Below are positions 18,670-26,835 of a DNA stretch of 64,000 bases, in pieces (within the stretch, counting starts at the first letter, position 1; each line of letters starts with the position of its first letter). The notes below the pieces were generated by a model. It did no database searches and had not been told where the DNA came from. It worked only from the letters and a program-made list of their open reading frames with translations. This DNA comes from Flavobacteriales bacterium. Its GTDB lineage: Bacteria; Bacteroidota; Bacteroidia; Flavobacteriales_F; PHOS-HE28. Location: the NCBI GenBank assembly GCA_016788295.1, contig JAEUSY010000005.1, forward strand, positions 83,583-147,582, read 5' to 3'. The position numbers were made by a program, and so were the translations under genes.

Positions 18670-19209
18670 TTAGCGACCGGTAGCGCTGGCCAACGCATTG
18701 TGCTGTAGCAGAGCACGCTGTTCACGGCGCAGGGCCACCTCGGCCATCAGGCGGTCCACCTCGGGACGCACACGCTGCTCATAGTCCGCGTTCCAGCTCA
18801 CCATGCCGGTCATGGGAGTGAAACGAGCTATGCCCATGGGCAGGTCGAAGAACGATAGGTCCAGGCCATCCTGCTGCTCGAACAGGGTCATCTCCACTTC
18901 AAGGTCCTTCACGGCCTTGTCGCCTTCCCACGCCGGACCATGGGTATCCACGGCAAAACACTTGGTCACCCGGCCGGGCATGCTGAAACGGATCACGTAG
19001 TGCGCGTTGTTGTCCAGCTCAACATGGTAGCGACCGCCGGCGCCCGTGGTGAACGCTGCCTGCTTCACCCCATCCTTGTACACGCGCACCAAGGCTTGCT
19101 CCAGTGGTGTGTGGTCGTTGTGGTCCGTTACCAGACCATGTACGCGCAAATGGGCGGCCTGCATCAAAGGGGCCAGCAACAACGAAGCGATAAGGAGCAC
19201 GGTGCGCAT
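18670..19209 (-). CDS. Secreted carboxypeptidase-regulatory-like protein, paralogue 1
   Basis: The 179-residue protein has a signal peptide (1-18, cleavage near MQAA), then a CarboxypepD_reg beta-sandwich (about 20-110: LRVHGLVTDHND, then ALVRVYKDG, then GGRYHVELDNNAHYVIRF). The C-terminal 70 residues contain the pattern LFEQQDGLDLSFFDLPMG followed by WNADYEQRVRPEV. The same C-terminal pattern occurs in the proteins at 20724-22139 and 23566-24144, so this is one of three local paralogues. The family has no name known to me. It should be periplasmic or surface-exposed. The 160-bp gap upstream is shared with the divergent gene at 19370. Confidence 0.75.
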   Translation of the reverse strand: MRTVLLIASLLLAPLMQAAHLRVHGLVTDHNDHTPLEQALVRVYKDGVKQAAFTTGAGGRYHVELDNNAHYVIRFSMPGRVTKCFAVDTHGPAWEGDKAVKDLEVEMTLFEQQDGLDLSFFDLPMGIARFTPMTGMVSWNADYEQRVRPEVDRLMAEVALRREQRALLQHNALASATGR

Positions 19210-19369
19210 GTGGTCGCTTTTTTAGGGGAGGCGAAACTACCCGGGTGCATCAGGGGCATCCAAGGGACGGATGCCTCCTGCCACACGCAGATACCAACAG
19301 TTCATAGTGCATAACCCCGTTCAACCCTGGCTGACCGGGGTCCCGAGACCTACGCGATACCTTGCCTCC

Positions 19370-19843
19370 ATGTTGACACGTACCATCTGTTTCGTTGCAC
19401 TGCTCCTCCCCTTCACACTACGTGCCCAAGGGGGTGAAAAGCAGGATGTGCTCGCCACCGTGGACCGCTTCTTCGCGGCCTTGGGCCAGAGCGACACCAC
19501 GGCCATTGGCCAGCTGATGATGCCCGGTTCGCAGTTCGTGCTGGTCGAGGAGCGCCAACCCCGGACGGTGAAGATGTACCCGCGGGATCGCTACCTCCGC
19601 GACATCGCCAAGCATCCGGAGGACCGGCTGGTCGAGCGCATTTGGAACATTGAGGTGACCGTACACGATGGCCTGGCCACAGTACACGCCGCGTACGACT
19701 TCCATGTGAACGGCCGGTTCAGCCACTGCGGGCACGACGTGTTCGATCTTGCCTTGCTGAATGGCCAGTGGATGATCACCGGCGGGCAGTTCACCATGCG
19801 GGTGGAAGGTTGCCCGCCCAGCCCTTTGGGGCCGTTGAAGTGA
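19370..19843 (+). CDS. Secreted NTF2/SnoaL-like protein
   Basis: Of 157 residues, the first 20 form a signal peptide (TICFVALLLPFTLRAQG). The remainder resembles a SnoaL/NTF2-like cone: VLATVDRFFAALGQSDTTAIGQLM is the characteristic first helix, and WNIEVTVHDGLATVHAAYDFHVNG plus ALLNGQWMITGGQFTM are the long curved strands. NTF2-like folds serve as enzymes, ligand-binding or stress proteins, so function is open. I used the Met at 19370 because it begins the signal peptide. It is convergent with the next minus gene, leaving only 2 bp between stop codons. Confidence 0.75.
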   Translation: MLTRTICFVALLLPFTLRAQGGEKQDVLATVDRFFAALGQSDTTAIGQLMMPGSQFVLVEERQPRTVKMYPRDRYLRDIAKHPEDRLVERIWNIEVTVHDGLATVHAAYDFHVNGRFSHCGHDVFDLALLNGQWMITGGQFTMRVEGCPPSPLGPLK

Positions 19844-19845
19844 GT

Positions 19846-20157
19846 TCAGCGCCCCACTGCGATGTACACGAAGGCGGCGGCCAGGGCCAGCTTGATGTAC
19901 AGCCAATACTGCATGGGCACCCAGAAGAACGAATTGTCGGGCTTGATCTCGTGGACCTCGCCGGTCTCCAGGTCCTGCATCAAGCGGCCCTCGGCACTGT
20001 TCCAGCGCTTGCCCAAATAATGGTCCGCCAGACCTGAAAGGCCGACCACCGGCCAGAACAAGCGCGGGTCGCGCAGGTCGGCAATGGCACAGAGAACGCC
20101 AGCACCGATCGCGGTAACGGGCACCAACCAGCCCTTGCCGGAAAAGACGATGAACAT
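19846..20157 (-). CDS. Small membrane protein
   Basis: The 103-residue product has hydrophobic spans at about 8-25, 31-42 and 79-101 with a polar loop (GKRWNSAEGRLMQDLETGEV) between. No family is recognised. It begins 2 bp after the DUF1599 stop and is therefore almost certainly co-translated with it. Position suggests it is the last gene of a three-gene minus-strand operon starting at 22139. Confidence 0.6.
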   Translation of the reverse strand: MFIVFSGKGWLVPVTAIGAGVLCAIADLRDPRLFWPVVGLSGLADHYLGKRWNSAEGRLMQDLETGEVHEIKPDNSFFWVPMQYWLYIKLALAAAFVYIAVGR

Positions 20158-20159
20158 GA

Positions 20160-20702
20160 TCAGCGCCGTTCGTCCATCTGGATCATGGCGAACACCGCAT
20201 AGTTAACGATGTCCAGGAAATTGGCGTCGATGCCCTCGCTTACCAGGGTGGCCCCTTGGTTATCCTCGATCTGCTTGATGCGCAACAGCTTCATGAGGAT
20301 GAGGTCCACGAGCGAGCTCACACGCATGCTGCGCCAGGCCTCACCGTAGTCGTGGTTCTTGCGGGTCATCAGGTCGCGGGCGTGCTGCAATTGGGCCAGC
20401 ACCCTGTGCGATGCATCGTCGGCGGCAAGGTCCGGGGTATCAGCCACGCCCAATTCCAGTTGCACCAGCGCCATGGCGGCGTAGTTGATGATGCCGATCA
20501 GCTCGGGCCGGATGCCTTCGCCCACCCTGCTCTCGCCCACCGTTTGCAGGGTGCGTATGCGCTGGGCCTTGATGAAGATCTGGTCGGTGAGCGAGGGCAC
20601 GCGGAGGATGCGCCAGGCCGTGCCATAGTCGTGGGCCTTCTTGGTGAAGAGCGCAAGGCACTCGGAAACAACGGCGTCGTACTGCTGCAGGGTCTTGTCC
20701 AT
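20160..20702 (-). CDS. DUF1599 protein, tandem-duplicated domain
   Basis: The 180-residue cytoplasmic protein consists of two homologous halves. Half one has KKAHDYGTAWRILRVPSLTDQIFIKAQRIRTL and half two has RKNHDYGEAWRSMRVSSLVDLILMKLLRIKQI (written here in pieces of one continuous alignment). Each HDYG-x-AW-R motif resembles the helical metal-binding surfaces of MazG/phage nucleotide-hydrolase-like proteins, but activity is not established. DUF1599 is conserved beside the DoxX/tpiA cluster in Bacteroidota, and here it lies near both, with folP just beyond, supporting a core-metabolic role. Confidence 0.88.
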   Translation of the reverse strand: MDKTLQQYDAVVSECLALFTKKAHDYGTAWRILRVPSLTDQIFIKAQRIRTLQTVGESRVGEGIRPELIGIINYAAMALVQLELGVADTPDLAADDASHRVLAQLQHARDLMTRKNHDYGEAWRSMRVSSLVDLILMKLLRIKQIEDNQGATLVSEGIDANFLDIVNYAVFAMIQMDERR

Positions 20703-20723
20703 GGGCGGCGCAAAGGAACAACC

Positions 20724-22139
20724 TCAACGGCGATCGGCGGTATCGAGCACCGCCTCGATATGGAAGACAAAATCGCGGCCCAGCAGACCGGTCCGTGTGC
20801 AACACCGCAGGCTGTCCATTGTGGTCAACTGTTCCTTGATGGCCCTGGGCATCTCCAAACGCTCTCGTTCACCATCCCACGCCACCCTTATGCTCATGGA
20901 TCCACGGCTGTGGGTGACCTCTTCCACGGGCCATGTGGTGCAGCTTTCCGCTCCGTGAAGGAAGCTCCGGTTCAGGAATGACGCACCAGCCACGCACAGC
21001 AATGGAAGCACGAACCACCACACCCCACCGGACCAAAGCATCAGCCTTGGGTACTTGCGCGCCACTTCAGGCGTGCGTAACCAAGCCACGACCAATGCAG
21101 AGACCAGCCCCAGAACGGCGCCTTCCGCGACAAGCCCCCACACCTCCAGTGTGTTCTCCAACCCATTGCGGCCCTCGAAAACGAACAACAAAAGGGCCAG
21201 GAAGAACAGGGCCATGGGCGTCCAGCCACCCCGGCGGTTGCGCCTTGCGTCGACCGGTTCATCCATACTTATCCCTTCATCCGCGTCCGCATACTCCTGC
21301 GTGTCTACTTGATCCTTATAAGCCCCGTCCCACTCCTGTGAGAGACCGCCCCCCAACAGAACCTCCGATATCAATAGGCCCAACGCCATAAGGCCGATCA
21401 TGAGACCCAGGAAGGCCATGAAACGAAGTGGCCCTGCGTCAGAACCTAGTTCGAGCATCAGCCAGACGGCAAGGGAAAGTTGCGCCACCAGCAGGACAAT
21501 GCGTACTGTACGACCCGAGCGCCTCAGCACCTGCTGTGTGACCAAGTAGATGATCCATATGAGCGCGAAGGACAGGTACAAGGCCCACTCCACGCAGAGA
21601 TCGAACAGGGTAAGGCCCCAACGTTGCAGGGCCGTGGGCCGCTTTTCGGGATGCTCAACAAGGTACTCCTCCAATAAGGCGTTCCATCGTTCGGTGAGCG
21701 GGGCCGAACGCTCCATGTCCCAGGCCATGTTCTCTTCCGTGGGGTCCCAACTGCAAATGCCAGCGGGGGCGTGAAGCATCAGGCTATCGCCCCCCGCCAT
21801 TTCCGGGAAAAGACGCATGTCCATGTTGGCCTCCAGTGCATCGTTCCACTCACGGGGCACATCCGTGGCATCGAACACGACATGGCGCATAAGGCGGTCC
21901 GGATGCTCGAAGCGGATCACTGCCCGCTCGCCCGCACGCACCTCGAACCGATAATGGCCATCGACCCGGGTCACGTAACTCGCTGTGCGTGCATCCTTGC
22001 GCTCCAACCGTACCACGGTACCCTGAACAGGCAGCCGCGTGATCGCATCGCGCACGATGCCCTGAACACGCACGGCCAGCACCGGACCAGCAAGGCCTGG
22101 CAGCATGCATAAAAGCAGGATACGGTGAAGCCAGGCCAT
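20724..22139 (-). CDS. Carboxypeptidase-regulatory-like polytopic membrane protein, paralogue 2
   Basis: The 471-residue protein starts with a signal (MAWLHRILLLCMLPGLAGPVL) and a CarboxypepD_reg sandwich (about 23-110; VRVQGIVRDAITRLPVQG). It then carries the paralogue motif LFPEMAGGDSLMLHAPAG and WDMERSAPLTERW (about 110-160). Unlike its relatives it continues with four hydrophobic spans (about 185-210, 220-240, 247-270, 315-345), another near 380-400, and a short C-terminal domain with a Cys pair (LRCCTRTG). The sandwich should be periplasmic. This looks like a fusion of the small secreted family with a membrane scaffold. It is probably the first gene of an operon with DUF1599. The start at 22139 is the Met that precedes the hydrophobic signal. 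Confidence 0.7.
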   Translation of the reverse strand: MAWLHRILLLCMLPGLAGPVLAVRVQGIVRDAITRLPVQGTVVRLERKDARTASYVTRVDGHYRFEVRAGERAVIRFEHPDRLMRHVVFDATDVPREWNDALEANMDMRLFPEMAGGDSLMLHAPAGICSWDPTEENMAWDMERSAPLTERWNALLEEYLVEHPEKRPTALQRWGLTLFDLCVEWALYLSFALIWIIYLVTQQVLRRSGRTVRIVLLVAQLSLAVWLMLELGSDAGPLRFMAFLGLMIGLMALGLLISEVLLGGGLSQEWDGAYKDQVDTQEYADADEGISMDEPVDARRNRRGGWTPMALFFLALLLFVFEGRNGLENTLEVWGLVAEGAVLGLVSALVVAWLRTPEVARKYPRLMLWSGGVWWFVLPLLCVAGASFLNRSFLHGAESCTTWPVEEVTHSRGSMSIRVAWDGERERLEMPRAIKEQLTTMDSLRCCTRTGLLGRDFVFHIEAVLDTADRR

Positions 22140-22194
22140 TGGTCGATCTTCGCGGACGCAGCCCACGAACCTAATGCACAGCACCGAACGCCAC

Positions 22195-23010
22195 ATGCGT
22201 ATAAAGGACCGACTTGTGGTATTTCGCCCGCCGATGGTCATGGGTATCCTGAACGCCACGCCCGACTCGTTCCATTCCGAAAGCAGGGTGCGGGTGGATG
22301 ATGCCCTGCGGTTGGCCGAGCGCATGATCAGCGAAGGCGCGGCCATCCTGGATATCGGCGGTATGAGCACACGGCCGGGGGCGCAAGAGGTGGATGTGGA
22401 CGAGGAACTTCGACGCGTGGTGCCGGTGATCGAGGCCGTTCACCAGCGCTTTCCCGAAGCCTGGATAAGCGTTGATACCTATCGGGCCAGCGTGGCCAAA
22501 GCGGCGGTGGATGCCGGTGCGGGCATGGTGAACGATGTGGGTGCCGGCCTGCTCGATACGGCGATGCTACCCACCGTGGCCGCGCTCGGCGTGCCCTACA
22601 TCGCCATGCACATGCAAGGCACACCACGCACCATGCAAGCAGCGCCGCAGTACACCAACGTGGTGGCGGAGGTGACGCATTTTCTCGGTGAACGCCTACG
22701 GGCCTGTCGCGCCGCTGGCATTGCCGATGTGATCCTGGATCCGGGCTTCGGGTTCGGCAAGACCACCGGACAGAACTACAGCCTACTGCGTGAACTTGAC
22801 CGCATAAACGACCTGGGCGCCCCGGTACTGGTGGGCATCTCCCGCAAGCGGATGATCAACGAGGTGCTGGGCACCACCCCGGCTGAAGCCCTGAACGGCA
22901 CCACGGTGCTGAACACGCTGGCGCTGCTGCGAGGGGCGGCAGTGCTAAGGGTGCATGATGTACGGGAGGCGGTGGAAGTGGTAAGGCTGGTGGGGGCCTT
23001 CGGGGGATAG
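22195..23010 (+). CDS. folP: Dihydropteroate synthase
   Basis: This cytosolic folate-pathway enzyme condenses 6-hydroxymethyl-dihydropterin pyrophosphate with 4-aminobenzoate and is the sulfonamide target. It has 271 residues. Visible signatures are MGILNATPDSF (16-26), DIGGMSTRPG (53-62), the pterin-site SVDTYR (92-97) and NDVGAG (113-118), DPGFGFGKT (182-190), the phosphate-site SRKR (216-219) and RVHDV (252-256). I prefer Met at 22195 because MRIKDRLVVF runs directly into the first motif; a Met at 22174 would add seven residues. It is divergent from the membrane protein at 22139, so its promoter must lie in the short gap or inside that gene start. Confidence 0.96.
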   Translation: MRIKDRLVVFRPPMVMGILNATPDSFHSESRVRVDDALRLAERMISEGAAILDIGGMSTRPGAQEVDVDEELRRVVPVIEAVHQRFPEAWISVDTYRASVAKAAVDAGAGMVNDVGAGLLDTAMLPTVAALGVPYIAMHMQGTPRTMQAAPQYTNVVAEVTHFLGERLRACRAAGIADVILDPGFGFGKTTGQNYSLLRELDRINDLGAPVLVGISRKRMINEVLGTTPAEALNGTTVLNTLALLRGAAVLRVHDVREAVEVVRLVGAFGG

Positions 23011-23018
23011 CGACGACA

Positions 23019-23036
23019 TATGTATGGCCATACATA
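23019..23036. promoter_or_regulatory. Palindrome matching the marR operator
   Basis: An 18-bp perfect palindrome centred on TATGG/CCATA lies between the folP stop and the marR stop. Its core is identical to the operator upstream of marR at 23521-23546. It sits between two convergent 3' ends, where a repressor could not easily control initiation, so its role is unclear. Confidence 0.65.
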
Positions 23037-23076
23037 CTTCCCGAAGCTCCATCCCAAAGCACATCGAGCTGCTCTC

Positions 23077-23508
23077 CTACTCTTGGGTCAGTTGCTCTTC
23101 AGCCTTGAAAAGCCCGCTACATAGGGCGCGCACATCCCCTTCGCCGATGAGCTGCTGGTAAGTGGACCGCACCTTCTTCCAGGCCGAAGTAGCGTCCGCT
23201 TCATTGCGTACACCCACCGTGGTGAGAAAGACCCTTACCGAACGTCCAAAGACCTCGCGCTGGATCAACCCTTTCAGCTCCATCTTCTCCAAGGTCTTGG
23301 TGACCGTGGTCTGATCGAGCACCAACAACACGGCAAGGTCCCCGACGGAAATGCCCGGTGCCTGCTTGGCGGCCATCAGGATGAAACCTTGTGTCGGACT
23401 AAGCTCGAACCTCCCGAACTGCTCTTTGGCGGAGCGGTCGAGCACACGCGCCATTGCCGATGCGGAGAAGTAGAGACACTGTCTGAGATCGTCTTGGATG
23501 GAAGCCAT
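23077..23508 (-). CDS. MarR family transcriptional regulator
   Basis: The 143-residue protein has MarR length and winged-helix layout: an N-terminal dimerisation helix (1-30), ELSPTQGFILMAAKQAPGIS leading into the helix-turn-helix (about 50-75, VGDLAVLLVLDQTTVTKTLE), a wing with RSVRVFLTTVG, and a long C-terminal helix. Family members bind pseudo-palindromes as dimers and respond to small molecules. A perfect 26-bp palindrome lies only 12 bp upstream of the start codon, arguing strongly for autorepression. No transporter or enzyme gene is adjacent on the same strand, so the ligand and regulon cannot be guessed. Met at 23508 is chosen because an upstream start would place the operator inside the gene. 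Confidence 0.88.
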   Translation of the reverse strand: MASIQDDLRQCLYFSASAMARVLDRSAKEQFGRFELSPTQGFILMAAKQAPGISVGDLAVLLVLDQTTVTKTLEKMELKGLIQREVFGRSVRVFLTTVGVRNEADATSAWKKVRSTYQQLIGEGDVRALCSGLFKAEEQLTQE

Positions 23509-23520
23509 AGCGACCAAGAT

Positions 23521-23546
23521 AACATATGTATGGCCATACATATGTT
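23521..23546 (-). promoter_or_regulatory. Perfect palindromic operator upstream of marR
   Basis: Twenty-six bases form a perfect palindrome with half-site AACATATGTATGG. It ends 12 bp before the marR start codon, where repressor binding would block initiation. The half-site is much richer in A+T than its surroundings. Confidence 0.85.
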
Positions 23547-23565
23547 CGATGGCTCCTGGCAGGGC

Positions 23566-24144
23566 TCAGAAATACACCCTCCTCCTATTCACCTTCTTCT
23601 TCAACGTCGACCCCTCCTTCGCCGCTTGTTTTCGTCGCGCAGCCACCTCCCGCTCATACAGCACCATCATACGCGCCACCTCCACCCGCATGCGGTCCGT
23701 GTATTCGATGTCCCAATTCAAGTTGCGCACCGAATGTTTGTACGCTGCCATACCGATCGGCGCATCCAGCACACTGAAATCGAACCCCTCGATCCAGGTG
23801 AACAGCGTCATCTGGAGGTCCATGTCGTAGAAAGGGACGTCCGGGAACAGCGGGATCTCCCGTGCATCTATCCGCACGTGCTTGGTCACCAGGTCCTCGC
23901 GGTAGAACCAAACGATATAGTCGTAGCCGCGCTCCAGAAAGAGCTCATAACTCCCGTTCCACGGGGTGATCACCGTTTCGCGCTCGATGCTATCCTTCAC
24001 CAAACGGATCTGTACGCCCTTCATGGCATCGCCGGTGGCATGCTCGGTAACGACCCCGTGCAGGCGGATGTAGAACGCACGAACAGGCCCAAGGGATAGG
24101 CCTAGTACCATCAGGAATATCCACCGCAACACCCGTCCGTTCAT
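23566..24144 (-). CDS. Secreted carboxypeptidase-regulatory-like protein, paralogue 3
   Basis: The 192-residue protein has a signal peptide (1-23, LGLSLGPVRA), a CarboxypepD_reg sandwich (IRLHGVVTEHATGDAMKGVQ and GSYELFLERGYDYIVWF), then the shared motif LFTWIEGFDFSVLDAPIG and WDIEYTDRMRVEV. Its tail is strongly basic (RKQAAKEGSTLKKKVNRRR). It is the closest relative of the protein at 18670-19209. The Cys-free mature protein should be periplasmic or surface-associated. It lies upstream of marR on the same strand with a 57-bp gap that contains the operator, so MarR probably does not control this gene from there. Confidence 0.75.
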   Translation of the reverse strand: MNGRVLRWIFLMVLGLSLGPVRAFYIRLHGVVTEHATGDAMKGVQIRLVKDSIERETVITPWNGSYELFLERGYDYIVWFYREDLVTKHVRIDAREIPLFPDVPFYDMDLQMTLFTWIEGFDFSVLDAPIGMAAYKHSVRNLNWDIEYTDRMRVEVARMMVLYEREVAARRKQAAKEGSTLKKKVNRRRVYF

Positions 24145-24222
24145 CTCCCGCCGAAATTATCAAGCTCGGGTGCGAAGGTGCGAACTCTTCGACGGACGCA
24201 TCTTTGTGAACGATCAACACCC

Positions 24223-24588
24223 ATGTTCAGATCCCTGCGTGCCAGTGAGAACATCCACATCGTACTGTGGTTGCTGAAGGACCTGTGCTGGGTGATGGAC
24301 CTCAAGCTGGCCGGGGTCATCATGGTGGTGCCCACGGTGGCCATGGCGGTCCACCTTGCCTGGCGCAGCCGTGCCGACCTCGGTGAACTGCTGCACTCCG
24401 TGGCCGTGGTGTTCTGGATCCTGGCCAATGGCACGTGGATGATCGGCGAGTTCTTCCTGGCCGATGGCACGCGCCCCCTGGCGGCCACCTTCTTCATGGC
24501 CGGTCTGCTCTCGGTGCTGTGGTACTACGCGGTGGAACTGCCCCGCAAACTGCGCCGCGAACGCAACGAGCGCAGCATGCGGGCTTGA
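24223..24588 (+). CDS. Small three-span membrane protein
   Basis: The 121-residue product has hydrophobic spans at about 29-46, 59-75 and 85-103 and a basic C-terminal tail (RKLRRERNERSMRA). No catalytic motif is seen and the family is not recognised. Met at 24223 is the first Met that gives a compact N-terminus. The gene precedes the membrane cyclase at 24649 by 60 bp on the same strand and may be transcribed with it. Confidence 0.6.
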   Translation: MFRSLRASENIHIVLWLLKDLCWVMDLKLAGVIMVVPTVAMAVHLAWRSRADLGELLHSVAVVFWILANGTWMIGEFFLADGTRPLAATFFMAGLLSVLWYYAVELPRKLRRERNERSMRA

Positions 24589-24648
24589 CGCAGGCTTAAC
24601 ATACCGACGGCGACACCCCGGCTAACTTCGCCCCGCGCAATTCCCTGC

Positions 24649-25704
24649 ATGGATCAACTCACCAGTTCCCGCCTACGCCTGCTGCGCACCCTGCGCATCA
24701 CCGGTTCGTGGGTGGCCGTGGGGCTGCTGGCCGCCCTGTTCGAGCACAATGTGCTGGCCGAGGCCGGTGTGGAAGTAAGCCTGCGCGAGCGCATCGATGA
24801 GCGGTTCATGACCTCCCTGCTGGCCGGCCTGTTCGGCGGTGGGGTGTACATCTTCCTTCTGCGCGACCAGTTGCGCAAGCTGGCCTACTTCACCGCGTTC
24901 GCCATCATGGCCGCACTTATTCTACCCATTGTATTGGTGGGTACGGCATTGGTCCCCACCAACTTCCAACTGGCACAGGCCCTGCCCCGCATCTTCACCC
25001 TGCACTGGCTGGGACAGTATCTCTACTGGACGCTCCTGATGGGCGGCACCATGCTGATGGTCCGCCTCAACGACCAGTTCGGTACAGGGGGCGTCAGCTA
25101 CCTCACCGGCCGCTACCGTAGGGCCCGGCAGGAGATGCGCATCTTCATGTTCCTCGATATGCGCTCCAGCACCGCCATTGCCGAGGAACTGGGCCACGAG
25201 AAGTACTTCAAGCTCATCGACGAGCTCTATATGGACATCACGGACCCCATTGTGAACGCCCGGGGCGAGATCTACCAGTACATCGGCGACGAGATCAGCG
25301 TGAGCTGGCCGCTGCGGAAAGGCGTGCGCAAACAACGTTGCGTACGTTGCTTCCTCGACATCCGCACCAAGCTCCAGAAAAGGGCCGCCCACTACAAGGC
25401 CACCTACGGAATAGAACCCGTGTTCAAGGCCGGTTTCCATTACGGATCGGTCACCACGGGAGAGGTGGGCACCGTGAAACGCGAACGGATCTTCAGCGGC
25501 GATGTGGTGAACACGGCGGCCCGCATCCAGAACACCTGCAACGAGCATGGCGTGGACAACCTGCTCAGCGACGAACTGCTGCAGGTGATGCACCTGCCCG
25601 CGAACTACACCGTGCGCGAGATCGGCAGCATCGGCCTCAAGGGCAAGAAGCTCCCCATGCGCCTGTGGACCATCGACAAGGTGGATGGTCCGAAGCGTCG
25701 CTGA
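24649..25704 (+). CDS. Membrane-bound class III nucleotidyl cyclase, atypical pocket
   Basis: The 351-residue protein has four hydrophobic spans (about 20-35, 55-70, 80-100, 118-138) and a C-terminal cyclase homology domain (about 163-345). Metal-binding aspartates are Asp170 (FLDMRSS) and Asp214 (YIGDEIS); Asn288 and Arg292 (GDVVNTAARI) and Lys331 (LKGKK) are present. However, the base-selecting positions that are Lys and Asp in adenylate cyclases appear as Gln210 (YQYIGD) and Ile281 (RIFSGD). Catalytic residues look intact but adenine recognition does not, so the product may not be cAMP. No sensor domain other than the membrane anchor is seen. It is convergent with the propeller-like gene at 25717. 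Confidence 0.85.
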   Translation: MDQLTSSRLRLLRTLRITGSWVAVGLLAALFEHNVLAEAGVEVSLRERIDERFMTSLLAGLFGGGVYIFLLRDQLRKLAYFTAFAIMAALILPIVLVGTALVPTNFQLAQALPRIFTLHWLGQYLYWTLLMGGTMLMVRLNDQFGTGGVSYLTGRYRRARQEMRIFMFLDMRSSTAIAEELGHEKYFKLIDELYMDITDPIVNARGEIYQYIGDEISVSWPLRKGVRKQRCVRCFLDIRTKLQKRAAHYKATYGIEPVFKAGFHYGSVTTGEVGTVKRERIFSGDVVNTAARIQNTCNEHGVDNLLSDELLQVMHLPANYTVREIGSIGLKGKKLPMRLWTIDKVDGPKRR

Positions 25705-25716
25705 AAGGCCGACAGG

Positions 25717-26835
25717 TCAGTACACGTAGCTGCGGCCCCTGCGCACCACCACGGTCTGGCCCAGGGGACTGGGATACACCACCGCATCGCCGTGCACATC
25801 GAAGGTGCGGATGGCCGCTTCGGTGCCGTAGCGCATGCGCTTGCCATGCTCCAGCCCCCGCAGTTCGCGGTTCATGTCCAGCCACACCAGCAGGCCTCCC
25901 ACAATGCGCCAGCGTTCGGGCACGTAGGGTTCAACCGTAATGGTGCCTGCCGGATCGAACATCCGCAAGGCCCCGCCCTGTACCCAGAGCAGCAAACTGT
26001 CCTGCACCCAGTATTCCGTGGGCATGCTGTCCGTTAGGGCGTATAGCACACTGTTCTGCCAGCAGCGCAGACGGCCATTGCCGTCCACGAAACCGAGGAT
26101 GCCCTCCCCTGCCTTGGCGCTCCATGGTCGCAGTTCCGAGGCCACATGCACGCCGCTGGCATCCTGCACCTCGAACCGGTCCTGCACATCGTTCCAATAG
26201 CCGGTAATGCCGCCGCCCGTGGCCACCAAGGCCAGGCCACAACTGTCCGTCAGCACTTCGTTCCTGCCCGCCTTGAACTGGTGCAGCTTCAGCGCACCCC
26301 GGTCGTGGAAGGTCACGCGGTCCGTGCCGTGCGCCCATTGTGGTCGTTGGCTGCCGCGTTCCAAGGTGGCCATGGGCACCAGCTGGCCACGCCACGAGGC
26401 CACCAGTTCCTGCCTTGCACTGTCGTGCAGCACCAGCAGGCTGTCGCTCACCGTAAAGCGTTCTATATCGTGCGCCACCAACGAGGTCCTTCCACCGCGC
26501 AAGGTGTACACCGTATCGGCATTGGCCCAGGCCACCCGACCTCCGCGGACAAGCAGGGTATCGGGCGCGCGCTCCTGCAACAGGTGCAACCGACGGCCCT
26601 CGGCTAAAAAGAGCTTCAAGCGGCCGTCATGGTCCAGATACACCACTTGGCCTTCCATGGCGTGGTATTGGCGTGGCGGACGGGGCTCCAGCACCTCGAA
26701 CCGCTTGTCGGTGAACACAACGAAACGCTGGGCCTCGGACACAAAGGGTACCGGCACCTGGGCCAGCAGCCGCGTACCCAGCAGCAACAAGGTCAGCAGC
26801 AGGGCCCCACAATGCTCAAACTGCCGACTTCGCAT
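25717..26835 (-). CDS. Secreted beta-propeller-like protein of unknown function
   Basis: The 372-residue protein has a signal peptide (about 10-25, ALLLTLLLLGTRLLAQ) and then many short beta-strands in a roughly 40-residue rhythm (VVYLDHDGRLKLFL, VAWANADTVYTLRGG, VTFHDRGALKLHQF, ILGFVDGNGRLRCW, LLWVQGGALRMF, LVWLDMNRELRGL). This is the pattern of a beta-propeller, though no named repeat family fits. There is a single conserved-looking Cys pair. The start overlaps the end of the upstream cyclase gene by 20 bp, so the two are probably co-expressed, which makes a periplasmic partner of the membrane cyclase conceivable. That is inference. Confidence 0.65.
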   Translation of the reverse strand: MRSRQFEHCGALLLTLLLLGTRLLAQVPVPFVSEAQRFVVFTDKRFEVLEPRPPRQYHAMEGQVVYLDHDGRLKLFLAEGRRLHLLQERAPDTLLVRGGRVAWANADTVYTLRGGRTSLVAHDIERFTVSDSLLVLHDSARQELVASWRGQLVPMATLERGSQRPQWAHGTDRVTFHDRGALKLHQFKAGRNEVLTDSCGLALVATGGGITGYWNDVQDRFEVQDASGVHVASELRPWSAKAGEGILGFVDGNGRLRCWQNSVLYALTDSMPTEYWVQDSLLLWVQGGALRMFDPAGTITVEPYVPERWRIVGGLLVWLDMNRELRGLEHGKRMRYGTEAAIRTFDVHGDAVVYPSPLGQTVVVRRGRSYVY

